From assembly GCA_905200615.1 (NCBI GenBank), contig CAJKLB010000039.1, positions 1 to 23,750 of the forward strand: DNA of 23,750 nt, read 5' to 3'. The notes below the pieces were generated by a model, which was given only the letters and a program-made list of their open reading frames with translations, made no database searches and was not told the DNA's origin. A program made the position numbers and the translations under genes. Positions 1 through 7,947 of the stretch are shown one piece after another. The DNA is from an uncultured Selenomonadales bacterium. GTDB taxonomy: Bacteria; Bacillota; Clostridia; Christensenellales; QALW01. The first letter of the stretch is position 1. Each line of letters starts with the position of its first letter.

Positions 1-429
1 TATGTTAATTTTTAAAAACTATTTTAAAAATTTACAATAGAAAAAAATAAAATGATATGAAATTATCATAATATAATCCTATATGGTGAAATCCCTAAAG
101 ATTTAATATTATGATTTCATATCGTTAAAAAGAAATTATTAATAGTAGACGATAAACTTTTTTATAGATGTTATAATAATTATTAAAAAAGCTACAGCCA
201 AGCTCTTTGAATTTTATAACAAACATCCCATTCATAAATCTAAAAAGCATACGGAAAGTTTTAAAAAGCGAAGCGGTAATAAATCGAACAGAAAAATTTT
301 TGATGCATATTGTGCTGTCAGCACGAAAACTTGACAGAAGTTTTTACACAGAGGAGAGTTATATTGACAATTATTTATAATGTAAAAAAAGATAGTACGG
401 CGGTAATTAAAAAAAAACACCATAAAAAT
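1..429. other. AT-rich stretch without a secure gene
   Basis: This stretch is far richer in A and T than the rest of the window. A large imperfect hairpin occupies about 51-126 (separate entry). From about 150 to 333 the plus strand stays open in one frame but has no ATG or GTG start and ends at a TGA; the frame is Lys/Asn-rich and I do not recognise it, so it may be a gene remnant. From 364 to 459 a 31-codon frame starts at TTG, 5 nt after AGAGGAGAG, but its 3' end runs into the terminator at 430-480. I do not call either as a gene. Confidence 0.5.
51..126. repeat. large imperfect inverted repeat
   Basis: The left arm (54-74) begins GATATGAA and ends ATAATAT. The right arm (106-123) begins ATATTATGAT and ends TTCATATC. 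They are complementary except for a three-base difference in the middle, and weak pairing extends to 51 and 126. The loop is about 31 nt. No U-tract follows on either strand, so it is not an obvious terminator. It could be an element end, a protein-binding site or an RNA structure. Confidence 0.55.
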
Positions 430-480
430 AAGGCTGTTCTTCCCTATGATTGTCCATAGGTTCGGATACAGCCTTCTTTT
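430..480 (-). terminator. terminator of the cobalamin uptake operon
   Basis: AAGGCTGT (430-437) pairs with ACAGCCTT (468-475). A second short pairing, CCTATG with CATAGG, sits inside the loop. On the minus strand the stem is followed by ATTTTTATGG and more T-rich sequence, just past the stop of the ECF S-component gene. A weaker T run on the other side (CTTTTATGTTTT) could let it work in both directions. Confidence 0.8.
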
Positions 481-485
481 ATGTT

Positions 486-1037
486 TTAAAAATGATAAGT
501 ACCCCGATTCAGTTTAGTCAGCAGTTGAGTAAACGGCAAAATTAAAAAACCCACGATAAAATTGGACGCCCCGTGAAGTGCATCCCACGGCAATCCTGCT
601 ATGATCCAAGCGATAGTTTGTTTTAAGTTTAATCCGAACAAAATTGCCTGCGCGGGAGCATAGAGCGTTCCGAAAGCCAGCCCGTGCAAAGAGCATATGA
701 TGGGATATAAAATAAACGCTGCTTTTTTGGAGAGTTTTTTGGGCAAAAGCATGGTTACGGCCCAAAGAACGGTCCATATGTACAAATAAGGGATCCACCA
801 TGGAGCAAAGCCGGCAATTAAGCCGTTTAAAAAAATATAAATATACAGTGGGATTAAGGCCTTCAAGCGATAGACTAAAGTATAGGTCATTGTCAACATT
901 CCGAGCAGGTGAATGTTGGGCAGTGCCTCCATAATAATTTTGCTGCAAAACATCAGTGTGCCCAGCATACTGAACAGTGCGAGCTCCCGCACGGTAAGGG
1001 CAGAATGTGATTTATCCTTTGGTGTAGACGAGTTCAT
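486..1037 (-). CDS. ECF transporter S component, probably for cobalamin
   Basis: Small, very hydrophobic membrane protein of 183 residues with about five or six membrane segments, including a stretch rich in Leu, Tyr and Ile and the turn ALPNIHLLGM near the N-terminus. It would be the substrate-binding membrane subunit of an energy-coupling-factor vitamin importer; the shared EcfA/EcfA'/EcfT energising subunits are not in this window. The start at 1037 was chosen because GGGGAA lies 6 nt upstream; this overlaps the end of the DUF4430 gene by 26 nt, implying translational coupling. A start at 1070 is possible but has no better ribosome site. The substrate is inferred from the upstream B12 riboswitch and the DUF4430 partner, which fits the CblT/CbrT type of S component. 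The family call itself comes from sequence character rather than a search. Confidence 0.75.
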   Translation of the reverse strand: MNSSTPKDKSHSALTVRELALFSMLGTLMFCSKIIMEALPNIHLLGMLTMTYTLVYRLKALIPLYIYIFLNGLIAGFAPWWIPYLYIWTVLWAVTMLLPKKLSKKAAFILYPIICSLHGLAFGTLYAPAQAILFGLNLKQTIAWIIAGLPWDALHGASNFIVGFLILPFTQLLTKLNRGTYHF

Positions 1038-1512
1038 AATGTTCCCCGCCGGTGATATTTGTACCATCAACGCCGGTATTCATATATTCGCCGTTTTGAT
1101 AAAAGGCCCAGTAAGCTTTATCGGTGTCATAATCGGCTTTTATGCCGTTTACGGCTTTTACATACAGGCCGTATTCGCTTTCATCACCGGCAATCAGCTC
1201 ATGTTCCAATAAAGCGTCGCCTAAAGTTTCGGCGTCGGTATGAAGCGTTACGGTAATCGCTTTATCTTCAGCCTTTATTTCTACCGCAACGGTTTTGCTG
1301 CCCTCTCCCAGTTCTTTATCTTCCGTATAGGTAGCGGTCTGCCACAGAGCGGGAAGCTGTGTTTCCTGTGTATCAGAAGAAGATGAAGCAGACGCCGTAG
1401 GGGAAGCGGTTGAATCGCTCGGTGATTGAGCGGCAGGAGTGCAGGCCGCCAAGCTCATCAACAGACAGATACACAGCAGGGCGGTAACAATGTGTTTTGT
1501 GAATGTTTTCAT
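1012..1512 (-). CDS. DUF4430 (transcobalamin-like) lipoprotein
   Basis: Exported lipoprotein of 166 residues. A signal peptide ends in a lipobox with SLAAC, lipidated Cys24. A Ser/Thr/Ala-rich linker follows to about residue 50, then one globular domain. The ending, with AYWAFYQNGEY, TGVDGT and GEHYELVY, is characteristic of DUF4430, which is related to the C-terminal domain of transcobalamin and intrinsic factor. It probably captures cobalamin or a corrinoid at the cell surface and hands it to the S component encoded by the overlapping next gene. The start at 1512 follows AGAGG and a run of T; a longer frame reaching 1644 is rejected because it runs through the riboswitch terminator. Expression should fall when B12 is plentiful. 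Confidence 0.85.
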   Translation of the reverse strand: MKTFTKHIVTALLCICLLMSLAACTPAAQSPSDSTASPTASASSSSDTQETQLPALWQTATYTEDKELGEGSKTVAVEIKAEDKAITVTLHTDAETLGDALLEHELIAGDESEYGLYVKAVNGIKADYDTDKAYWAFYQNGEYMNTGVDGTNITGGEHYELVYTKG

Positions 1513-1550
1513 AAAAAAACCTCTTTTCGTAATTTTTACACGAAAAGTGC

Positions 1551-1623
1551 AAAAAACACTCTTCTTAGAAAGAGTGAACCACACAAAAGATACCCTGCCG
1601 TATCCCAAATGCGCACTCTTCTT
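1551..1623 (-). terminator. riboswitch expression platform: terminator and antiterminator
   Basis: On the minus strand CACTCTT (plus 1570-1576), a 6-nt loop and AAGAGTG (1557-1563) form a perfect 7-bp stem followed by TTTTTT, between the B12 aptamer and the DUF4430 start. A second copy of the same 10-nt arm, AAGAAGAGTG, lies upstream (plus 1614-1623). It can pair with the same CACTCTT and so block the terminator. These alternative pairings are the usual layout of a transcription-attenuating riboswitch. Confidence 0.85.
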
Positions 1624-1639
1624 TTGCCCAAGAGCTTTT

Positions 1640-1800
1640 TGCATAGCGCAGAACGATAAGCATTCCGACTTGTGAATAGAAATGATTCAGTTACGGTAAT
1701 GGCTGTTGCCACGGATTTTCACCGTTGTTTCCTTATCCCCGAACGAGAACGCTCGTCCGACAACGGGAGGACATTACTCCCGATGAACTGCGTATATTCT
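1640..1800 (-). promoter_or_regulatory. cobalamin (B12) riboswitch aptamer
   Basis: Read on the minus strand, the region has the conserved order of the cobalamin aptamer. GGATAAGGAAA comes first, then the core GGTGAAAATCC (within plus 1711-1723), then CAGCC and GTAACTG, and finally a B12-box-like AAGTCGGAATGC (within plus 1655-1671). GATAAG near plus 1732-1737 can pair with CTTATC at the end of the B12 box, closing the core. Two further hairpins lie 5' of the core: CGGGAG with CTCCCG, and GGACGAG with CTCGTTC. The downstream terminator switch and the DUF4430/ECF genes agree with repression by cobalamin. Exact ends are approximate. Confidence 0.85.
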
Positions 1801-1814
1801 TTTTGTGTTTTCTC

Positions 1815-1843
1815 AGTATAGCAAAAGCCTGTTGGTTTGTCAA
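1815..1843 (-). promoter_or_regulatory. sigma-A promoter of the cobalamin operon
   Basis: On the minus strand TTGACA (plus 1838-1843), 17 bp and TATACT (plus 1815-1820) form a near-consensus promoter. Transcription would start near 1808, just upstream of the riboswitch leader. Confidence 0.85.
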
Positions 1844-1906
1844 TCTTTACATGAAGAAATTTGTTTTTTTGACGAAACAACCGGAAAAAATATAATTTCA
1901 ATCTAT

Positions 1907-1930
1907 AAAAAAAGGAAGCCCCCGCTTCCC
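1907..1930 (-). terminator. terminator after nifJ
   Basis: On the minus strand GGAAGC, loop GGGG and GCTTCC (plus 1914-1929) are followed by TTTTTTTATAG. It lies about 85 nt past the PFOR stop codon. Confidence 0.85.
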
Positions 1931-2013
1931 GAACGACAACTCATTATCAGATATTTTAATCTGTGAGATTTTCGTTCAACAGCATAAGGGGCTGCCTTTT
2001 TTATATACCCTGT

Positions 2014-5000
2014 TTACTCATTATACAGCGCTTGAAGTTTTTCCAGATGCGCTCTCTTCGCTTTTGCCGTTTCGGCGGCTTTATTAAAGAGCTCTTCCGC
2101 GCGTTCGGGAAACGAACGGGTAAGGGAGGAATAACGAGCCTCGTTCAAGATAAATTCCTTATAATCCGTGGTCGGGGCTTTGGAATCAATGGTAAAGGGC
2201 TTTTCTGCCGCGGGATTAAAGCGGAACATGTTCCAGTAACCGCAGTCTACCGCTTTACGCATTTCCTCCTGACAATGAATCATACCACCCTTGATGCTGT
2301 GCATCTCACAGGGAGCATAACCGATAATCAGCGACGGTCCCGGATACGCTTCGGCTTCCTGCAACGCTTTAAGCGTTTGGTTCATATCCGCGCCCATGGC
2401 GATTTGCGCTACATAGATGTAACCGTAAGACATAGCGATTTCAGCAAGACTCTTTTTAGCGATAGACTTGCCGGCAGCGGCAAACTGCGCTACCTGACCG
2501 ATCTGAGAAGCTTTGGAAGCCTGACCGCCGGTATTGGAATAAACCTCGGTATCAAATACCATAATGTTTACATCTTCGCCTGAGGCCAGTACATGATCAA
2601 CGCCGCCGAAGCCGATATCATAGGCCCAGCCGTCGCCGCCGAAAATCCAGATGGATTTTTTGGAAAGATATTCTTTATTCTCAAGAATCGACGCGCAATT
2701 CTCGCACTTGTCAGAAACTTTTTCCAGTTCGGCAATTAACTCTTTTGTCGCCGGACCGTTTGCCTTTCCGTCATTCACGGTTGCCAAATATTTTTCCGCT
2801 GCGGCTTTGAGCTCCGCGGGAGCTTCTGCTTTTTCTGTAATTGCTTTTACCTGTTCGATCAAGCGATTACGAATGGCTTTTTGACCCAAATACATACCGT
2901 AGCCATGTTCGGCGTTATCTTCAAACAGAGAGTTTGCCCAAGCGGGACCGCGTCCCTCTTTGTTTACGGTATACGGGCTGGTAGCAGCCGGACCGCCCCA
3001 AATAGAAGAACATCCCGTAGCGTTGGAAATATACATTCTGTCGCCAAAGAGCTGGGTAATCAACCGCGCATAAGAAGTTTCGGCACAGCCCGCGCAGGAA
3101 CCGGAGAACTCAAGCAGCGGCTGCTTGAACTGACTGGCGATCAAATTCATATTGGCAGTGGTTTCCGGTTTTTCGGTAACCGTATCCACACAGTAATCAA
3201 ATACCTGCTGCATGTCGTCCTGCGATTCTCTGGAAACCATTTTAAGAGAATTGGTGGGGCAAACGCCTACGCAGACACCGCAGCCCATGCAGTCCATGGG
3301 AGAAACGGCCAGCGTGTAGGTGTAAACTTTTCCTACAGGTCTCTTGCCTTTTTTCAAATTCTCAGGTGCACCCGCAAGCTCTTTTTCATCCAATGCAAAA
3401 GGACGGATTGTTGCATGAGGGCAAACAAAGGAACAGCGGTTGCACTGGGCGCAGGTTTCGTTGTTCCATTCGGGAACCATAACGGCAACACCACGCTTTT
3501 CATAAGCGGATGCTCCCTGTTCAAAGGTACCGTCAACATGATCCACAAAAGCGGAAACAGGAAGCATGTCACCGTTCATTTTCGCAACGGGCTTCATGAT
3601 GCCATCAACCATTTTAATCAGTTTGGCACGTCCTTTTTCGGTGGGTGCTTCCGCGATATCTTTGGCATCGGCCCAAGAGGCGGGAACGTCAATTTTTACA
3701 AACGCGGTGGCGCCGGCGTCAATGGCTTTGTGGTTCATATCCACAACATCCTGACCCTTTTTCATATAGGATTTTGTCGCCGCGTCCTTCATGTGCTGAA
3801 TGGCTTCTTCCTGAGGCATAACCTTCGCCAGGGCAAAGAAAGCCGACTGAAGAATCGTATTGGTACGCTTACCCATACCGATTTGAGCCGCAAGATCGAT
3901 TGCGTTCACGGTATAAAGCTGAATATTATTTTTGGCGATGTATCGTTTCGCTTCCCCACTGAGTTTTTCTTCCAGTTCCTTTGCGTCCCACTGACAGTTG
4001 ATTAGGAACACGCCGCCGGGTTTTACATCGTTAACCATACGGTATCCTTTTTCTACATAGGAAGGATTATGGCAGGCGACAAAATCCGCCTTGTTGATGT
4101 AATAGGGGCTTTTGATGGCCTTATCGCCGAAGCGAAGGTGAGAGATCGTAATACCGCCTGTCTTTTTGGAATCATACTGGAAGTATGCCTGTACATTTTT
4201 ATTGGTATAGTCACCGATAATTTTAATGGAGTTTTTGTTGGCGCCTACGGTACCGTCGCCGCCAAGTCCCCAGAACTTGCACTCAATCGTGCCTTCCGCC
4301 GCGGTATTGGGCGCGGGCTTTTCTTCGAGGGAAAGATGGGTAACATCATCGTTAATACCGATGGTGAATTGCGTTTTCGGCTCATCCTTTGTCAATTCCT
4401 CATAAACAGCAAAGATGCTGGAGGGAGGGGTATCCTTGGAACCGAGGCCGTAGCGACCGCCGATAATCTGCGCTTCAATGCCCTTGGTGGCAAGTGCGGT
4501 AACTACATCCATATAAAGAGGTTCACCTAACGCGCCGGGTTCTTTGGTTCTGTCCAGAACGGCAATCTTTTTTGCCGTTGCAGGAATGGCTTCTACCAGT
4601 TTTTCCGCTGAGAAAGGACGATACAGACGAACCTTTACCAAGCCGACTTTCTCGCCTTTGGCAATAAGATAATCAATGACTTCTTCCGCCACGTCGCAGA
4701 TAGAACCCATCGCGATAATGACTCTTTCGGCATCGGGCGCGCCGTAGTAGTTGAACAGCTTATAATCGGTGCCGAGTTTTTCATTGACTTTATTCATGTA
4801 TTTTTCAACAATAGCCGGTACCGCCTGATAATATGCATTGCAGGCCTCGCGATGCTGGAAGAAGATATCCCCGTTCTCGTGGCTGCCGCGCATTACGGGA
4901 TGCTCAGGATTCAGCGCGCGCTTGCGGAACGCAGCAACGGCGTCCATATTGCACATTTCTTTTAAATCTTCATAATCCCAAACGGCAACTTTCTGGATTT

Positions 5001-5535
5001 CATGAGAAGTTCTGAATCCGTCAAAGAAATTCAGGAAAGGAACCCGGCTTTCAATAGCGGCAAGGTGGGCCACCGGAGCAAGATCCATCACTTCCTGCGG
5101 ATTGGTTTCGGCCATCATGGCAAACCCTGTTTGACGGCAAGCGTAAACGTCGGAATGGTCACCGAAAATATTCAGCGCATGGGACGCAACGCAGCGCGCC
5201 GAAACATGGAATACGCAGGGCAGCAATTCGCCCGCGATTTTATACATATTGGGAATCATCAGCAACAAACCTTGGGAAGCCGTATAGGTGGTAGTAAGCG
5301 CACCGGCGGCGAGGGATCCGTGCACGGTACCGGCGGCACCCGCTTCCGACTGCATTTCCACAACCTTAACGGTAGTACCGAAGATGTTTTTTTGGCCGGC
5401 CGCCGCCCATTGGTCAACATAATCCGCCATAGGGCTGGAAGGGGTAATCGGATAGATTCCCGCGACCTCGGTAAAAGCGTAGCTGACATAGGCCGCCGCG
5501 TTATTACCGTCCATGGTCTTAAATTTTTTAGCCAT
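2014..5535 (-). CDS. nifJ: pyruvate:ferredoxin (flavodoxin) oxidoreductase
   Basis: Single-chain PFOR of 1173 residues, the usual length. It cleaves pyruvate with CoA to acetyl-CoA and CO2 and passes electrons to ferredoxin or flavodoxin, the central step of fermentative energy metabolism, in the cytoplasm. The N-terminal domain has YPITPSSP with Thr31, Glu64 and Arg114, matching the pyruvate- and thiamine-contacting residues of the Desulfovibrio africanus enzyme even in number. Two ferredoxin-type cluster motifs follow: CAQCNRCSFVCP from Cys695 and CMGCGVCVGVCP from Cys749. The proximal cluster uses CAGC (Cys814, Cys817) and a late Cys1076. Thiamine diphosphate and metal binding are shown by GDGWA (967-971) and NTGGQ. 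The ATG at 5535 is chosen because AGGAGG lies 10 nt upstream; a TTG two codons earlier would leave only 4 nt. It is monocistronic, between a leader hairpin and the terminator at 1907. Confidence 0.98.
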   Translation of the reverse strand: MAKKFKTMDGNNAAAYVSYAFTEVAGIYPITPSSPMADYVDQWAAAGQKNIFGTTVKVVEMQSEAGAAGTVHGSLAAGALTTTYTASQGLLLMIPNMYKIAGELLPCVFHVSARCVASHALNIFGDHSDVYACRQTGFAMMAETNPQEVMDLAPVAHLAAIESRVPFLNFFDGFRTSHEIQKVAVWDYEDLKEMCNMDAVAAFRKRALNPEHPVMRGSHENGDIFFQHREACNAYYQAVPAIVEKYMNKVNEKLGTDYKLFNYYGAPDAERVIIAMGSICDVAEEVIDYLIAKGEKVGLVKVRLYRPFSAEKLVEAIPATAKKIAVLDRTKEPGALGEPLYMDVVTALATKGIEAQIIGGRYGLGSKDTPPSSIFAVYEELTKDEPKTQFTIGINDDVTHLSLEEKPAPNTAAEGTIECKFWGLGGDGTVGANKNSIKIIGDYTNKNVQAYFQYDSKKTGGITISHLRFGDKAIKSPYYINKADFVACHNPSYVEKGYRMVNDVKPGGVFLINCQWDAKELEEKLSGEAKRYIAKNNIQLYTVNAIDLAAQIGMGKRTNTILQSAFFALAKVMPQEEAIQHMKDAATKSYMKKGQDVVDMNHKAIDAGATAFVKIDVPASWADAKDIAEAPTEKGRAKLIKMVDGIMKPVAKMNGDMLPVSAFVDHVDGTFEQGASAYEKRGVAVMVPEWNNETCAQCNRCSFVCPHATIRPFALDEKELAGAPENLKKGKRPVGKVYTYTLAVSPMDCMGCGVCVGVCPTNSLKMVSRESQDDMQQVFDYCVDTVTEKPETTANMNLIASQFKQPLLEFSGSCAGCAETSYARLITQLFGDRMYISNATGCSSIWGGPAATSPYTVNKEGRGPAWANSLFEDNAEHGYGMYLGQKAIRNRLIEQVKAITEKAEAPAELKAAAEKYLATVNDGKANGPATKELIAELEKVSDKCENCASILENKEYLSKKSIWIFGGDGWAYDIGFGGVDHVLASGEDVNIMVFDTEVYSNTGGQASKASQIGQVAQFAAAGKSIAKKSLAEIAMSYGYIYVAQIAMGADMNQTLKALQEAEAYPGPSLIIGYAPCEMHSIKGGMIHCQEEMRKAVDCGYWNMFRFNPAAEKPFTIDSKAPTTDYKEFILNEARYSSLTRSFPERAEELFNKAAETAKAKRAHLEKLQALYNE

Positions 5536-5562
5536 ATTCAAAAGTCCTCCTAAAAATATTTT

Positions 5563-5579
5563 ATACGGTAAAGCCGTAT
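5563..5579 (-). promoter_or_regulatory. hairpin in the nifJ leader
   Basis: ATACGG (5563-5568) and CCGTAT (5574-5579) form a 6-bp stem with a 5-nt loop, about 15 nt upstream of the nifJ AGGAGG. It could stabilise the 5' end of the message. I found no convincing consensus promoter for nifJ, although AT-rich -10-like stretches occur at 5590-5630. Confidence 0.45.
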
Positions 5580-5580
5580 G

Positions 5581-6325
5581 TTTAAAGCATTATAAAAAGG
5601 TAAAATTTTTATTCTTATATATGATACTACTTTTGAGCGATTTCGTAAACCGAATTTGCGTATTTTTCCAAGGAAATTTATAAAAGGTACAAAATATTTT
5701 TAATACGGACCGATATAAAAAAATTTCTTCATCATAATATTTGTAATTTTGCAAAAGATATGTTGCGCCTTAAGAAAAAAAAGAATCTTCGGAGATTTCC
5801 GGTTGAGCAATCTCTTAGGAAAGCGCTTGAGCCGCCTTTGCCTCACAGCGAACCGCGAGGTAAAATCGGCCAAAGAAAAATCTTATGGCAGGAGCAAAAG
5901 CGCTCGTTGCCTTTTCGATGGCCGCTCTCTGCCTTATCGTTGGCCATGGGCGGATTTTCTTGTGCCGAAACCCCGGCTCCGCCAATGTCTTTTTCAATAT
6001 CATCCGCGGTTTCTTCCTGCCGTTGCCCATCCCATTGGTGAATGCAAACCTATTGTTCGTCCGGATGCACGCAATCGCCTATAAAAATTTTTCTGTCACC
6101 GATAGAGAATGATTTTGAGACCAATCGCCACATATTTGAAACAAATTTCTATAGCTGCTTGCTCAAATACTATGTCTTATATCGTCTGATTGATCGTGAA
6201 TCGGGCGCCTTTGGATTTTATTTGAGCCGTTCAGCCTTAACGCAGATTTTCCCTGTTCGCTGCTTTTTTTCTTATATATCATCATATCATCTACAGTTTT
6301 TCTTCTAAAATTCACCAACAAAACA
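5581..6325. other. long intergenic region between nifJ and rubrerythrin, no recognisable gene
   Basis: The flanks (5581-5760 and 6290-6325) are AT-rich and likely hold promoters. The middle, about 5761-6290, has the base composition of coding DNA. Open frames exist on both strands, the longest 111 codons at 5749-6084 plus, but none has a proper ribosome site or a protein I recognise. On the minus strand, frames that read plausibly as protein are interrupted by stops and shifts: one from about 6284 to 6165 begins at ATG and runs 39 codons, and another continues to 5845. This suggests a decayed gene or an unknown structured RNA. Several short words recur in order at 7101-7303. Confidence 0.4.
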
Positions 6326-6362
6326 TTGACATTTTTATTTTAATGATATACAATATCAATAA
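6326..6362 (+). promoter_or_regulatory. rubrerythrin promoter with overlapping palindromic operator
   Basis: TTGACA (6326-6331), 17 bp and TACAAT (6349-6354) make a strong sigma-A promoter. A dyad covers the -10 box: TGATAT (6344-6349), ACA, ATATCA (6353-6358), extended outward by TTA/TAA with one mismatch to 6340-6362. Its AT-rich, symmetrical form and position suit a Fur/PerR-family repressor site, which would fit a peroxide-defence gene. The regulator identity is inferred. Confidence 0.65.
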
Positions 6363-6406
6363 TAAAAGTTGGTATTCAGCCAATAAAAATAAAGGAGGAT
6401 AAAAAA

Positions 6407-6949
6407 ATGAAAAAGTTTGTATGTCAGATTTGCGGTTATGTTTACGAGGGTCCCGAAGCACCGGCGCAATGCCCCGTTTGTAAAGCACCCGCTTCCAAAT
6501 TTATAGAACAAACCGCGGCTACCGTTTACGCCGCCGAGCACATTGTAGGCTCTGCCCAAGGCGTTGACGCTGAAATTTTAGAAGGTTTAAAGCAGAACTT
6601 TGACGGAGAATGCAGTGAGGTAGGCATGTATCTTGCCATGAGCCGCGTAGCTGACAGAGAAGGGTATCCGGAAATTGCCGAAGCTTTTAAACGCTATGCC
6701 TTTGAAGAGGCCGAGCATGCGGCAAAATTTGCCGAGCTTTTAGGTGAAGTAGTAACGAACTCTACCAAAAAAAATCTGGAGCTTCGCGCAGCGGCCGAGC
6801 ATGGTGCCTGCGAAGGCAAATTCCAGCTTGCTAAACGCGCAAAAGAACTGAATCTGGACGCTATTCATGACACCGTACATGAAATGGCTCGTGACGAGGC
6901 CCGCCACGGCTGCGGATTCGCGGGACTTTTAAAAAGATTTTTCGGTTAA
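6407..6949 (+). CDS. reverse rubrerythrin (N-terminal rubredoxin domain)
   Basis: Rubrerythrin of 180 residues with the domain order reversed from the classical protein. A rubredoxin-like iron site comes first (Cys6, Cys9, Cys22, Cys25 in CQIC and CPVC), followed by a ferritin-like four-helix domain with di-iron ligands in EEAEH (E101, H104) and DEARH (E164, H167), plus Glu68/Glu71. Such proteins reduce hydrogen peroxide, and in clostridia also serve oxygen reduction, using electrons delivered from NADH through rubredoxin-type partners. They act in the cytoplasm. The start follows AAAGGAGG. The gene stands alone with its own promoter and terminator, divergent from the oxygen-sensitive PFOR. 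In clostridia this family is typically under PerR control, consistent with the dyad over its -10 box. Confidence 0.95.
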   Translation: MKKFVCQICGYVYEGPEAPAQCPVCKAPASKFIEQTAATVYAAEHIVGSAQGVDAEILEGLKQNFDGECSEVGMYLAMSRVADREGYPEIAEAFKRYAFEEAEHAAKFAELLGEVVTNSTKKNLELRAAAEHGACEGKFQLAKRAKELNLDAIHDTVHEMARDEARHGCGFAGLLKRFFG

Positions 6950-6977
6950 GCAAAACACCGAAAAAGCGGCGGTATAT

Positions 6978-7015
6978 AAAAGCATTCGTATTCTTTAACG
7001 GATGCTTTTTATTTA
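6978..7015 (+). terminator. terminator after rubrerythrin
   Basis: AAAAGCATTCG (6978-6988) pairs with CGGATGCTTTT (6999-7009) with one G-U pair, loop of 10 nt, followed by ATTTATT. Confidence 0.85.
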
Positions 7016-7947
7016 TTAAATTTCATATTTAAATTTTTTAAATAAAACCGGCACATTACAAAAAAGGGTGAGGCGAATTCATCCAATAATATCCGTTTAA
7101 AAAAGCGCCGTTCAAGCGAACGCGTGAGAAATTTGCTTTCATTTTCTAACAGCGAACAATATGGCAACAGGGTACCATCGCTGCGGAGCATGGCATTCGC
7201 CGTTCTTTTCAGCGACAGAACCTTCATCCTTAATGTTAGAACGGTCTGTTTTCTTGTGTCGCGCATCAAGCTTAAATCATCTCCCAAAAAGTTCTCGGCT
7301 CCGGGAGCTTATCTCATGGATAATTTCAAAGCTATTCTCTTTTCCTTGTTTTGCCTTTCGAACAACGCGTATTGGATACTGATTTGTCGCCGTTACCCCC
7401 GGATTTTTTTCAGGGTATACGTTCCCTGTAGATTAAAAATCCTCTTTACGTCAACGCAAGCAACTTATGGAATCCCGAAACACATCCTCTCAAATTCATC
7501 GGAAACACCTAATTTTTTGCGGCAAACAGATTTTGCTTTTGCTCTTTTTACAACGGAATCTTATGACAGCTTTCTCTTTCTTGCTGTCTTTTTTGTCACG
7601 CATTGCTGCAGCACATAGAAAAATATAAAAATATTTCCGTCTGTCGAATGTTAAAAAATAGCCATCGGTACAAAAAATTTTTATGCGCCGCATCGAGGGT
7701 TCTCCACGATTAAGCGCCCCATCCAGACGATTTACGCTCTTCCTGCGCTCTTTGAGGTAAAAAATTACCCTCTTCTGAGGGCAAACCAGTCTGTTGAAAA
7801 ACCTGCTCGTGAATAGGTGCAAAAGTAAAATTTTTATACAGCACATCGACGAATTTCCGAACAGGGTTTCCCATCGTCAATGTCCACCCGGGATGTTTTA
7901 TGCTCTTGGGGATAAAATTTTGCCCTTTCATCGCCATTAAAAAAAAG
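7016..7947. other. gene-free region of about 0.9 kb
   Basis: No frame here has a ribosome site of the quality seen throughout the rest of the window, and none gives a protein I recognise. The longer frames (7124-7618 plus, 7496-7846 minus, 7710-7937 minus) are rich in Phe, Ser, Arg and Lys without domain character. A purine/pyrimidine-balanced middle part (7101-7330) contains short words that recur in the same order in the other gene-free region at 5821-5981. The right end meets a strong two-way terminator, so something may be transcribed through here. A decayed gene or unknown noncoding RNA is possible; I could not match tmRNA, RNase P, SRP or 6S RNA by eye. Confidence 0.4.

Noticed and set aside
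232..423. 63-codon minus-strand frame rich in Phe, Tyr and Leu
   Set aside because: Product of AT-rich DNA; no ribosome site before its start.
1513..1644. N-terminal extension of the DUF4430 protein to 1644
   Set aside because: It would translate through the riboswitch terminator and displace the signal peptide; the start at 1512 has a ribosome site and lipobox at the right distance.
2881..4005. 374-codon open frame antisense to nifJ, and other long antisense frames across 1963-5553
   Set aside because: They mirror the codon bias of a highly conserved PFOR, lack ribosome sites and have no domain character.
5749..6112. Overlapping plus-strand frames of 75-111 codons in the nifJ-rubrerythrin gap
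   Set aside because: No ribosome site, three frames open at once, and no recognisable protein; kept only as part of the gene-free region.
5563..7840. Recurring ATAAAAATTTT words near 5600, 6080, 7675 and 7830 as a repeat
   Set aside because: In AT-rich intergenic DNA words of this length recur by chance.
7124..7937. Frames of 75-164 codons on both strands downstream of rubrerythrin
   Set aside because: No ribosome sites, odd residue make-up, and the minus-strand 7937 start is preceded only by a T run belonging to the terminator.
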